This document shows positions 1-11,561 of a stretch of 64,000 bases of DNA, piece by piece. A model generated the notes under the pieces. The model had not been told where the DNA came from. It did no database searches and worked only from the letters and a program-made list of their open reading frames with translations. Position numbers and translations under genes: made by a program. Position 1 is the stretch's first letter. Each line of letters starts with the position of its first letter. This stretch comes from Dicaeum eximium. Its lineage: Eukaryota > Chordata > Aves > Passeriformes > Dicaeidae. The DNA lies in assembly GCA_013396995.1 (NCBI GenBank), contig VWZP01003839.1, positions 3,016,378-3,080,377 of the forward strand, given 5' to 3'.

Positions 1-310
1 ACTGCTGGGGACAAGGAGGGAGCCGCGTTACCTGCCGCCCTCCTGGCCGCGCCATCCCTCCCTCCAGGAGGAATTGCTGGGGTTATTTTCAGCAGTGAAG
101 CAAATGAGTATGCAGATATCGAGGGGGCTGCAGGTGCTGAAGGCAGAAGCTTGGCCTAACAATCAGTTCCACCAAAAGCAATGCCCGTGAAGCTGTTATC
201 AGTGAGCTGCAGCTCAGGGAGAGCGCTGGGAGCCGTGTGCTTTGTCCAAAGGAGGTGCAGCAGCAGCCACTGCACCACCGAGCCAGCCAGCACAGCCAGG
301 GTCTGCAGGG
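1..310. other. GC-rich left edge, no gene assigned
   Basis: The first 60 bases are GC-rich with several CpG dinucleotides, and the rest of the block is only moderately GC-rich. On the minus strand an ATG at 55-53 opens eight codons that run into a GTAACG donor-like site at 31-26. That could be the tail of a 5' exon, or chance. No protein family is recognised. Confidence 0.3.
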
Positions 311-2347
311 GTGGGGGTACATGGGATGCTTTTTTCTAGAATCGGTGTGGAAGGAAAAAATGTTTATCTAGGTCAAAGAAGAGACTTTTTACTCTTTGAA
401 ATTGATTGAATATTTTTATTACAGTAATGATGAAATTCTTATTTCAGTCGTGTCAGTTTCTTTATGCTCCTTATATTAAAGCACTCAAAAATGCAATATT
501 TAAAGGCATATTAATTCATGATAAAATATGGCAGATTATGGTAAGTTTTTTTAACAAAATATTTATTAAAATGTGTTTAAAATAATTTGATTACAAAAGC
601 CAATTTACTTTATTAACAAGTGAATTGAAGCTAAGAAGTTGTGACAAAATTAATAAAACTAAAAGTATAAGGATTTTCTTTCCATAGCAATGTAAAAATC
701 AAAGCATCCTGGAGATGGGGGCTGTAATGGACAGAAAGATATTTACTTTAAATCCTGACCTAAATCTTTCAAGCTGGCACTTGTTGCTGACACTGTTAGT
801 GAACAGAAATGAGTGAGCCAGAGCTGTGTGAATAATGCTTGTTTTTCCCACTGAAGGTGAGAGACCTTCATGGGGTTTGCACACTATCATAGTTCAACAA
901 GAAACTGTGTGTGGCATGCAAGAAAAGAGGGAAATAGGAAGATCGTTTTGCTTTCGTAACTTGGGAGAGAAGTGCCCAAGCTAAGTTAGGATGGTCTCTG
1001 AATGAGTGTGAGCAATTTATTCAGCTTTGGCTTTTGGTTTTTGGTTTTCTTCCTCAGTCTCTTCAATCATCTTCACAGTAGGATGTTCTCTGCTTTAAAC
1101 TTTTGGTGCTCAGTAATCAGGCAGCAGTGATTGTCAAGGGCAATGAGACAAAGTGAGGTTGGGATGATCCAAATGTGCAGGAATAGCCTTCAGGTATTCA
1201 GTCTTTTTCACACAGTCTTTTTCTTTCTGAAAAAGAAACCTTTTCCATAAAACTTTTCCCTTGCAGTGTTTTGACCAGCTCCAGGCGGTGATGACAGGAT
1301 TATAGAGTGGTAATATATAAGCTGGAATGAGAAGTTATTTGGAAGATCTCAGGATTGTAGTTCAGACAAATAATTTAAGCTGGCATAAGTTGTCAGTATT
1401 GATAAAAGCAGCAGATCCACACTTCCTCTGCTTCTGACTGCTTGCTCTCACCCTGTTCTATTCTCTTCCTTTCTCAGTACTTTTACTAGCTTAATGGTAA
1501 ACTGGAGCAGACTCAGCTGGAGCTGGGAGAGGACAAGGGTGCACCTGAATCTGCTTTCCCCAGTCTAATTCAGTGCATGCATACAACCCCCTGTTTCAGT
1601 AGGCTGAGGTACCACCAGGATGGACAGTGACAGCCAGGACATGGAGAGACCAGGGCCACTTTTTCCCTGTGTTAGCACTAACTTATTGTCTCCACTGAAG
1701 TTTATTTCATTTCCATTTAACAATGACAGTTTCCCATTCTTAGCAGCTTTGAAAGGATCACCTTTCAAAAGAAGGGAGTTGAGGATATCTTACAGTACAC
1801 AAGTGTCTTTTCCAGCCAACATCTGGTGAACCAAGGTCAGGCATTCCTCTTGCTCATGGCTCCTGTGGTCAAAATTCTAACGAAGCTCCTTGCAGGTGTT
1901 GCTACCTCAAGACTTTGTTTAGATGTGTAAGCTTCCTTAGTGGGGTAGTTCAGAGCTGCTGAGCATGTTTTTGTTGACAGCCTTCACTTTACCAGAATAC
2001 ATAGTTCTTGGGTAAAAAAGAGACACTGAACACAATTAGGGAACTGATAATTTTAAATATACCATCATAAACACCATCATATTTTCCCCCTGTGGAATCA
2101 TGTCAGATATTTGCTTCACAGGTCTTGTATAACATGATTATAATTAATATTTTTTAAATCTTTTAATCTCTTTTTAATCTTTCTCTGCCAAATCTTCACT
2201 GAAGTGATCATGCAAACTGTTTCTTTCAGTATTTTACTTGGTACAGCTTGGAACTTGCATATCTCTGTGCATTTGAATCCATTACTAATGCATAAGCATT
2301 CATCAGTTTGGCAGGAATGGACACTACACATCTGTAATTCATAAGCT
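311..2347. other. Intergenic, AT-rich, no gene seen
   Basis: This stretch is AT-rich, especially 340-700, and has only short open frames on either strand. None has splice-like borders or a recognisable domain. No repeat family is identified by eye. Confidence 0.6.
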
Positions 2348-2888
2348 TCAAGACAGTTTTTGGTGATGATGATTCAGGCATCCACTGAATGTCCAAATTC
2401 CCTTTGGCATCAGTTGTCCAGCCATAACTTGCTGGATCCAGCAGAGTGGGTTCACATTGCAGGAATCATCTCCAAATGCCTGCTTAATGGTTTGCATGCA
2501 GTTCATGCTGGAATAAGCAATCTTTGCATGGGGGAAGCTGGCTGGAGTCGATTTCATCCCTTTTGGCAGAGAAGGATTGATCATGGCATCAGTCGTTGCA
2601 CTTTTAGGGACAAACAGATGGCATGTGAATTCTTGTAATTTCTGAAAGAAGCCTGATGAAAGCTCCCTGGGTTGTCCAAACACTGAGAAGTTATATTGAT
2701 AATGACATTTTCTTTGCATGAGTTCTAGGGCTCCCAGTTTTCCTTTGTCTGAAAAAAACACCAACAGCATTGCATCCCCAGAAGACATGCAGGCCAATGA
2801 GTGCCCTGCATGCATCAGTCCCAGGGGAGAGCACTATTATATTTCTGTCACTGAGTGATGCTTTGTGGCTGTTTTCTGACTTTCTCAT
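2348..2888 (-). pseudogene. Decayed ORF of a repeat-associated, transposon-like protein family
   Basis: Two overlapping minus-strand frames together read as one degenerate protein. The upstream frame (2888 down to about 2760) carries ACRALIGLHVFWGCNAVGVF. The downstream 155-codon frame (2815-2348) carries KGKLGALELMQRK, then GQPRELSSGFFQKLQEFTCH and GQLMPKGIWT. The frames are joined by a single-base shift in the seven-A run at 2752-2758 (plus strand). This order of motifs (ALxGxHAFTGCDxVSAF, GKGKLxALKL, LGxxxELSxxxFxKLxEFTCHxY, a later W-containing segment ending GxLxPxWxT) matches, from memory, a family of uncharacterised proteins present in many copies in fish and marine invertebrate genomes. 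I do not know its formal element class. The expected Cys-Asp (GCD) is Cys-Asn here, the later segment is poorly preserved, and a TAA lies just upstream. I therefore read it as a fossil insertion and not a working gene. Confidence 0.55.
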
Positions 2889-5800
2889 GCATTAGCCAAA
2901 ATCTATAATTCTGCTGGGTTGTGCCCATTGTTTGAGCGTGCAGTATAACACGCATCTTCCTTCTCTGGGAAGTGCTGGGTTCTTGTGGTGGGCTCTGACT
3001 AGGAAGAAAGAGAGGATCACAGTGGAATTGAGATGTACTTTACTGTTGTGATTTACACACACACCATCTTTAAAGAAAGAATTTCATGAGGTTTGACTTG
3101 CTGATGGGATAAGAGAAAAACTTGTCTCTTATTTGGATTTCATGTCATGCCGTTGTGTACTTGAAATATTTGCTGGTAGTGGATCCTCTTGGATTTTTCA
3201 GTACCTTTTGTTGTTATTGTCTGGTAAATGCTTAACAATGTTTTAACTTTATGACTTTCTGCACCTTAGTATAGTTCAAATGAGCAGAGATGCCTTGTTA
3301 ACACCACTCAGCCTTTGGACAAGTCTTTGTTAATAACACAGACAGATGGGATAGTGATGGTTTCAGGGGGGGCTTTGGCAGATTGCTTTTTTTTTCCCCC
3401 ATCTGACTAAATAAACTAAGTCTTAGTCAAAGAGGTTTATCCGTTGCTCTGTTCTTGCTGATGGGCTTAAGTCTTCCTTCTATCCTGTTAGCATTGTATG
3501 AAGAAGCCATGTGCGTTCGACTTAATTCAGTTCTGAGGACTGAAAAGGCCACAGCTCACTCTCACTGCCTACTTTGATGTCTGCTGTCCTCTGTAAAACT
3601 GCTCTACACAGCACCACTTGGATGCCTATTGATTTTTACTTGGTTGCTTTCAGCTCGGTGTTCAGCACTAAATTATCTTTGGCAAGCATATCCATCAACA
3701 AGTTGTCTGGATACGTGATTTGTTTTCCCTTTGTCACCCCGACTGATACATACCTAGTGTCTCCTTCAAACCTGGTCTTTTGGGCTCCAAAGTTTTGGTT
3801 TTTTTTCCTCAGCTGAACTATTATTTATTGGTTTTGTTTTTTCTCTTTCAATGGAATCACTCTTGCTTTGAGATAAAAGTTGCTATCATATCTGGATTGA
3901 CAAAGACACTTCATGAAAAATGCAAAGATAGCTTGGTATGCAAAAGGGTTTTTCCCTGTGAAATATCCAAAATTTGGATTATCCATTTGGTATTTTTCAG
4001 TGCTGTTATTTTGGTTGCCTTTGCTTGAAAGTAAAATAGCAACACCACCATAAATTAGTGAACTCTTGCAGCCACAGTTTCTCTATTGAAAACAGCAAGG
4101 ACCCTGGTTCTCTGCACTGCTCCTTGTGCATCAGCACATGGCGTGTTACATCTTACAGGCAATTGCTACTCCTCTGTCTTCTCAAGTATTTCAGGTGGGG
4201 GAAAGGTTTTGGGGGGCTGTGGGTTTTAAGTTTTGTGCTTCTTTTATTTTTGAAGACTAATTCATACTACTTGGATCCTGGATTTTTGGTTTTCTAGAAA
4301 TGTCTCCCTGTGCAGCCATTGCTGCATTAACCCTTTGATCCAATGACACCCCAAAAGATCTATTTTTGGCTGTGGTTATTCATACTTTTCATAGTCTTGA
4401 ATATGTGATACTTCACTCTTGTTAAAGCCTCAGGCAGCATCCTGAAACAGAATCTGGTTGCAGATTTAGGCAGCTTTCAGAAGATTATTTTCAAATGAAC
4501 AGTCAAATGTGATTTTAGCTTAGAGCTTGGCATTCTAAAATTGTATTAAGCATTTGGACCCTCACATGCTTTCTCTGTTGTTTCAGAAACATTGACTCCT
4601 CTCTCCACTGCTTACTTTCACTGATGTAATTTTTGTAATTTGTAATAAAAATGTGTACAGGGGGCAGCAGCAAAGTTCACTATCATGTAAACATAAACAG
4701 AATGAGCACATGTATAATGAAAACTGAAACAATGGCAATTGGTTTTCATTTATTTGGTTACCATCTTGGAAAAGCTAACCTGATTGACAGCAGTAATTTG
4801 TCATCAAACTGCTAAAACACATAGATAAGTTCTGCAGCAACAGCCAAACCAAAGAGGTAATGAAAAGTCTGATGATTCATATAAAAATAGAATATAATAA
4901 ATCCATCCCAACTTGAAATTTGGCCCTTTGAATTATACCACTTAATTACCAGTCATTGATTAAGATGAAAAGTGCTGTATTTCCACCCCAGAGAACACTC
5001 AAACAGGAACAGGAGGAGGAATAGATATTCTTTACACTACCCCTGACTCCCTTTAGTCACACAGAATGTGTGAAATTTTAGCAAAAAGGCAGAATTTGAC
5101 AACTTCAGTAAGATACAACAGCAAAATAATGCAAAGATGGATTTCCATCAGAACAAATTGCTTCCATTCAAATTTTTGTTTTATTCCACTCATAAATTTC
5201 TGATATTGCTATTATTTTTCTGTTTTCCCTTTAGAACCAGATAGAGAACTCCCCTGCTACTGGATTTTCATGTACATAGTCTTGAAAACTGAAAACTTTC
5301 CATTCATTCTTTACTGTCTCTGTAATAGGAAGTGACTAGACAGATCTGGACAGAAAATTGTTGAAATGGATATGTTCCTGGGAAGAATTTAATCTTTAAT
5401 AAAACTATCTATTTAGCAAAAATCTGTGTGGTTGCAAATGTCATCTTTAGGCACAGAGAGCAGCATTTGGTAGTGCCATAAATTAAATAAATATTACCCT
5501 CAGAAAGCAACATCCTGTGCAGAGCACTGTTAGTTCTGTTCTCCCACTCACCTTTCTTTGATCACCTGCAGTTGGATGGTAGGTTGAATGGGTGGACAAA
5601 CATGCAAGACTAAATAATCTGATTAATAAGGCAGACTGACTGCCTGTATAATGCTTTGTATTTTTGCTTTGATTTAGATATTTTGAAAGGCCCATAATGA
5701 GCAAGGCAGGGAAACTCAAGAATCATCCACCTAAGCAAATTAGTTAAAAATTTAAGGCAAGCAGTTCATGGCAAGAGTAGAGGAACTGGAGGAGCCTGGT

Positions 5801-8540
5801 CTCTGCAGGATTTCTCCTTTGTGTTTGTATACTCTGATGTTTAATAAAATGTTGGCTCTAAGCAAGGTTTTTCCCCATGTCTGAGAAATTTGTAATGTCT
5901 CCCATACAGATTCCCTGCACTTAGTAAGATTTAGCATTTGATGGGGACTTGTCTTCAGTGAGTCCACAAACAAAACCATCTTCCTCAACCCAAGTGTCTA
6001 TTTACATGAGACTTGTAGGAATTTAATAACTTGTAGTGTAATTTCAACTTCCATCAGACCTAGTGGAGAGTGGCCAGTCAACTTGAAGGCCATTAAGAGA
6101 CCTGAGTGTACGTGAATCTGGGCAAATGGGCATAAAAATTATTGAACAAACATCTTTTTTATTAAACTTGTTTTAAAATGGTTTTTAAACATCAGACTCT
6201 TATCTCTGTGCAATAATATTCCATCCTCCTAGTGCTTTGTTGCAGTTGTGAATCCTTGATGCTTTGGGCACTTTCTTATGTGCTGATGAGCCCATTTAGG
6301 AATCTGATGTGAAGGTCACTTTTTCTAACAGCTTATTACAGCTCTCTTTTCTTACAGCTTCTAACAGCTTATCTCCTTTGAAAACTTAGGCAGGTACAAC
6401 GAACGTAGACATAGGTCTCCAAATGTGAGGTTTTGTCCTACTCCAAACATTCTCCGTATGCTTGAAACCACTGGTTGTTCTTTCCTGTTTTGGGGTTTTT
6501 TTTCCTATGCTTTGGAAGTCTTGACAGTCAAACAGGTCGTATATCTGTCTTAGAGCAGAACAATTAAGGTAATTAGCCAAAACAGCCACTCAGTCTATGT
6601 AAAGTGGAGCTGAGGAAAAGAGGAGGGATTTCTCACCATGAAAGAAGTAATTGAAGTTACCTCCATACTCTGCTGTCAACTTGAGAATTTAGGCACATGC
6701 AAACCAAAAAGAACAATGCCCAAGAAAAAGGAAAAAGGAAAACAAGGCATTTAAGGCTATCCCAGAGGAGATTAGATGAAGATCCCACTACAAGAACTCT
6801 TCACACTCCAGCCAAAAGCTTAAGAGACTGCCCTGAATTAGAAGTGTCAGAAAGCAGAGCTAACAAAAGCCACTGTTCGGGAGGTGTCCCTTGGGATTAC
6901 TGCAATAGCCCCTGTTCAGAGCAGGGCTGGGGGGTAACTGCCACCAATAGGGTGTGCAACAATATTTGAGATCTGATCTGCCACAAAAAAAAATACAGAT
7001 GGTACTGAAATAAATCATCTGAGGTGCTTAGAGATAATGGAATAAATGTCAAAATTGTTTGGCTGTAGAGAAGCATTACAGCAGGAGTGAAGAGTAACAT
7101 TTTGCACTTGTCTTTATTCAGCCCTTTGTTCCCTCAATATTTCTATTGTGGTGGCATTTGGACCATAGTGGGACATGTTGGTGCCACTCATACTCGTCCC
7201 TTTCATGGCAACCAGTGGCTGGTGAGACATGGGAGTGACGGCTCTCTTGTCCCACAGCTTCTGCAGCTCAGGAAACACTTGAAGCGGGGTATGTTGCAAG
7301 TCATTGCAGGGGTTGAGGGATAGTGAAGACATTGCTTTGCATTTAGAGTTCAAGCTCAGGGCATTCCTGGAGAATTCCTTGCAGACAGTGTACCATAACA
7401 CTATTTGTAAACATACTTCCATCTGAGCTTATAATAAGAAATGAGGAAATTGTTTAGAGATGTATCTTTTCTAAAAGCTCCAACTCTTAGGTCCTGAGGC
7501 TGTGTATTGGTAGTATTGCATGTTGCTGACTGAGCAGTGTGTCCAGCTAGGAGATCTGTACAGGGAGGCTGGGGCAGGTGAAATGTGGTGAAATGTGTAA
7601 CTGGGCAGGTGAGGGTCCTTCTGTTCCACGGGATCTATCCTGCAGAGCGCTTTGTGTCACTCCTCTCAGACACACCATCATGCAACACCCAGGAGCAGAT
7701 ACCTCTTGTCATTAACTCCACCAGCTACTGGTTTTCTAACCCTTCCCTTCATCTGAGTGTCAGATTTTTCACTTGCAAATATCTCCAGAGCAAGCCTTCT
7801 CATCCAGAGGAAGCAGAAGGAAATTGCTCTCTTTAATGAGCGTGGGCTAAAAGAGGAGGAATGCTTCCTGTCTTCGAGGAACACAGTTGGTCCATCATAG
7901 ATACTGTTTGATGTGCCTGAACTTCTCCTTCAAACAGACTCTAAAGGCAGGGTCCTGACTCGTTCTTCTGTTACTTTTCACAGCTGGCAAGTGCCAACTT
8001 GCGCTTTGCACCTAAATTCCAACTAAATTTGGAGTAACTGAACTTCTCCATCTTATCCACATGGTTTCAGCTCTCTCTTGCAGGTGTTGCTCTGAACTGT
8101 TGGGTAGCACTTCATAGGCTAAACTGCTTCCTTGTGCCACACTTGTCAAGAGCAACTTAATTTCAGCAAAAAGTTTGTTTTGCACAGCATTACCTACAGG
8201 CTGGATACAATGGGGCTCTTTCTCCAGCTGGTGCTTCCCTTGCTTTCCATAGAAATGTTGTGAGGAGAAGGTTAAGGTAAGGACTGCAAAATGCCTCCAG
8301 CCCTAGGTCTAAAGTCAAGCAGATTCTAGTGCCAGTTGGACTTAATTATTTCTTGTCAGCTCTGAGAGACTGACAAGGCTGCTCTGTCAGCAGCCAAGTG
8401 CAGCCATGGGATCTGAGTTTGTGTGTCCCTCACATATAACAGCACTGTGGAATTCAGAGTTAAAATAGCCTGTGTACTGATGTTGTCATCATTGTATGAT
8501 ATCTTTAATAGGCTAACAGAAAAGCTGGTGGGAAAAATCC
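2889..8540. other. Intergenic, no gene seen
   Basis: Only short shadow-type frames occur here. The AT-rich stretch at about 4,620-4,980 contains several homeodomain-like and TGATTGACAG-like words and could be a conserved noncoding element, but this cannot be judged without alignment. A 14-bp direct repeat (TTCTAACAGCTTAT) sits at 6323-6336 and 6359-6372. Confidence 0.5.
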
Positions 8541-8542
8541 TG

Positions 8543-8608
8543 GTGGGTTTTTTGGTTTGGTTTTTTTTGGGGGGGGAGGGGTGTTTTGTTTTGTGGGGTT
8601 TTTTTAAT
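8543..8608 (+). repeat. T/G-rich low-complexity tract
   Basis: A run made almost only of G and T, with an eight-G block followed by A and four more G, then TGTTTTGTTTTGTGGGG and a T-run. It has enough G-runs to form a quadruplex on the plus strand. Confidence 0.6.
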
Positions 8609-8836
8609 GACCAATAGGTCAGCTTTAAAAAAAAAAAGTTTGACAACTTTAAGTAAGAGCTCAAAAAGATCCTGGAAACAGAGGCACTTCTGAGAACTCC
8701 AAGTGTGAAGCTGTAAAGTCTTCATATGCTAAAAAAGAGGATCTTTAACACTTCAGCATTTGTCCTTTAGTCAGCTATCTTGTGTTGTTGCAAAACCAGT
8801 GAAACCTGAAAACAGGCAGCCTCTTCACAGTGCCTT

Positions 8837-8853
8837 TTTTTTTTTTTTTTGGC
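8837..8853 (+). repeat. Poly(T) tract
   Basis: A homopolymer of about 17 T. No target-site duplication or adjacent retrotransposed body is visible. A short GTATGTATGTATGTAT microsatellite follows at about 8906-8922. Confidence 0.6.
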
Positions 8854-8924
8854 TGTTTAATAAACATACACTAGATACAAATTTAGCCAATAAAAGGTTC
8901 ATGTAGTATGTATGTATGTATAAT

Positions 8925-10300
8925 ACATGCACAAAAGGGCTATTCAAAATGCATAGCAACCACTCGGCAGGGTTTAATTTTCCTTAACAGTTTTCCATTT
9001 TCCTTTAAATTTGAGATGGGAGTGGGGGGTAGCAATCAGAATCCTTGGCATAAATAGGATAATAATAAGGAAGTTCCTGGTATTGTTGAAGTAACAGCTC
9101 TTAGCAAAGCATACAACAGAATTCAGATAAAAGAAAGTTTCTGATTAAAAGGGACTGCATGAATGAAAAATGTGAAAAGTTATTGGAAATTCCTCACAGC
9201 TGTAAAACACTGCTGTGTTAATCATATGAGAAGTGAAAAACTAGCTGATATTTTTGTAACAAGTTTTTTAATTTGGTTGACACTTTAAAAAATGTATTTT
9301 AAACTTTATTAGCATTCTGTATGATAGCACACATAAATTATGTCAGCCAAACAGTACAGCAGGTTACATCATTGCCTTCTGTGACATTTATGAAGCCAGC
9401 ATCTGCTGTGCACGATGGGTTGGCTTTTTCCAAAGCCTGTCTAAGGAGTTTACAGCTGGGTTTCCAAATACATGCCCTGCCATGTTCTTAAAGTGACACA
9501 CAAAAAAACACACACAGACCCTGCATCACTGGCAGGTTTAGATTTTCATCGACTTTTCTCACTTAGTGGAACCTGTTGGAGTGTCAGGTCTTTTGTGTCC
9601 TGGCAGGGAAGACCCAAGTGTTAAACAGATGTTTCTGTTACAATAACACCTGTATGCCCAGATTGAGGCCATAATTCCATTTTAGCACAAGTGAAGAAGT
9701 AGAAATTTTTAGTCATTGTTTGTAGCACAGTGCAAGACTGCTGAGTGCTGTAAAACCTGAACAATACAGAGGCAGGGGTTATTTTTAAGGTTTTGATGAC
9801 TAATGATAAAGATATGATTTTTTTTTTTTTAATCAGAAGAATCTAACCTTCTAACTGTCTCTATAACCAGCAGCTAGATGCCTTCAGACACTGAATGGCC
9901 CGGGGCTAGGCTCTTCTTGGCCACCTAAACAGTTTTGCATTGTGCTGGGGGAAAGGCTGGGAATGTGCCTGCAGGGTTTTGTGAATGCCAGGATGATAGG
10001 GTTTTAAAGAACCTGGGATCTAGAAAGATGCAGAATCGGGAGTGGTGATAAAATAGCGTCAGTTCTTAACAGGACAACCTTAACAGGACACTGTGCAAGT
10101 CAGACTGCCTGGTTTATTTGGACCTGTTTGTGGCTTTTTGTTTGTTTTGCTTTCTGTGTTGAACAGCAGAAATCTCCTGTGATGTATTAGTGAAATAGGT
10201 GGAAGAGCATCATCATCTTCTGTTTGCTTCTTTATCTTCCTCTGCTACAAAAATAACTTTTTCCTGTCTAGATTGACAGAACAGTCTTGTGATACACGGG
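8925..10300. other. Intergenic, no gene seen
   Basis: Unique sequence with scattered A/T homopolymers (for example about 9818-9830) and a short CA-rich patch near 9498-9517. No coding signal. Confidence 0.5.
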
Positions 10301-10305
10301 TGAGG

Positions 10306-10343
10306 ATACATGCATGCATGCATATGTGCTTTTGTGTGTGTGT
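10306..10343 (+). repeat. Alternating purine-pyrimidine (TGCA)n/(TG)n microsatellite
   Basis: Bases 10306-10329 alternate strictly between purine and pyrimidine and include the self-complementary ATGCATGCATGCAT. A short TG repeat follows immediately. Such tracts can adopt Z-DNA or cruciform structure. Confidence 0.7.
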
Positions 10344-11433
10344 TCTGCATATATGGATATGCAGCACTCCACCCATAAATCCTGAAATCAAACAAAGCCC
10401 GCGGCACCTCCTGTGCACCAAATCCTCTTGCAGTTCTGATAATGTGGGCAGCACTTCTTCCTCAAAGAAGTTTTCTGTGCCCCTCTGTTTACCTGGTTTT
10501 CTGAGAAGCAAGCAGAGGTGAAAATCGTGTTACAGAGAGGCATCCCAGCTCTCCCACCTGACTGAAGGAATCAGCTTCAGATTCCCCTGCAGAACCCACC
10601 TGCAAAATGCAAAGCTGCTACTTTGCCTTTTTTTTTTTTTTTCCCCTTAAGGTCGTCAGTGGCTTGAGATAGCTTTCTGTGGGGCAGCAGCTCTAGCAAA
10701 AATCCAGTCATTTCATCAAAGCCCCAGACTCTGGAGAACATGGGCTGTGCCATCACAGGGCTGCTTTTCAAGGAGGCATCTGTGCTTAGCATATGGCAAC
10801 TATTTATTATAGCTGTTGCATTGAGAAACAACAATTCCCATGATAATTGTTTCTCGTATATCAAGATGCTTCAATCTCTGTTTCCCACAACATTCTGCTT
10901 GTCTGGTATGTGTGTGCCAATGTCACCACAGTCCTAGCAGACAGTTGTCTACGTTTTGTCATTACTGAGGGTAAACAGACATGACTTGAGTGGGAAGGAG
11001 AGCGGGGGAAGTGGACTGCTAATTTAGTCTGTCTTTAGTGCTGCGCCGTGAAAGCAGCACTGAATGATTTGCGGGCAATATTTACAAATCTCCCCTCCCT
11101 CAATACATCCATCCCTTTTCTTCAAGCACACATTGTTTAAGGGCATTAATGCTCATTGTTTGCCAGCCTGCAGTACAGACGATGCTTGGTTTTGCAAGGG
11201 GATGGGGTGACTTTTCCACCCCCCCCAATCATCTACTGCTCTCTTCATTATTCCAGAAGCAGCACTCCTGTGTTCCCTTGAAAATACATAGCATATATGG
11301 ACATTTACACATGTATGAGTACACTTTCAGCATTATATACAATAGACAACTTTTCTCCTTTTACATACAGTGATCACATACATACCTTTCATATGCTAGA
11401 TGTCAAAATCCTTAAACATATACATTAATTATT
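10344..11433. other. Intergenic, no gene seen
   Basis: No supported gene. A hairpin-capable inverted repeat (GAGAAACA ... TGTTTCTC, 18-nt spacer with an inner AATT pairing) lies at 10823-10856. A poly(T) run sits at about 10629-10642. Confidence 0.5.
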
Positions 11434-11561
11434 AAAAAAAAGAGAAAAGGAAAGAGGCAAAGAGGGAAGGAAGGGAGGAAGGGAGGAAGGAAGGAAGGAA
11501 GGAAGGGAGGGAGGGAGGGAGGGAGGGAGGAAAAAGGAAGGAAAAAGGAAGGAAAGGAAGG
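11434..11561 (+). repeat. Homopurine GGAA/GGGA microsatellite
   Basis: From 11459 to 11561 every base is A or G (103 nt), built from GGAA and GGGA units with six or more consecutive GGGA. The upstream A-rich part (11434-11457) is purine too, with one C between them at 11458. The tract could form triplex (H-) DNA, or quadruplex through the GGGA units. GGAA repeats are also ETS-family binding sites. Confidence 0.9.

Noticed and set aside
7114..7422. 102-codon minus-strand frame with ordinary codon use
   Set aside because: No motif recognised and no exon-like borders. Kept out for lack of support.
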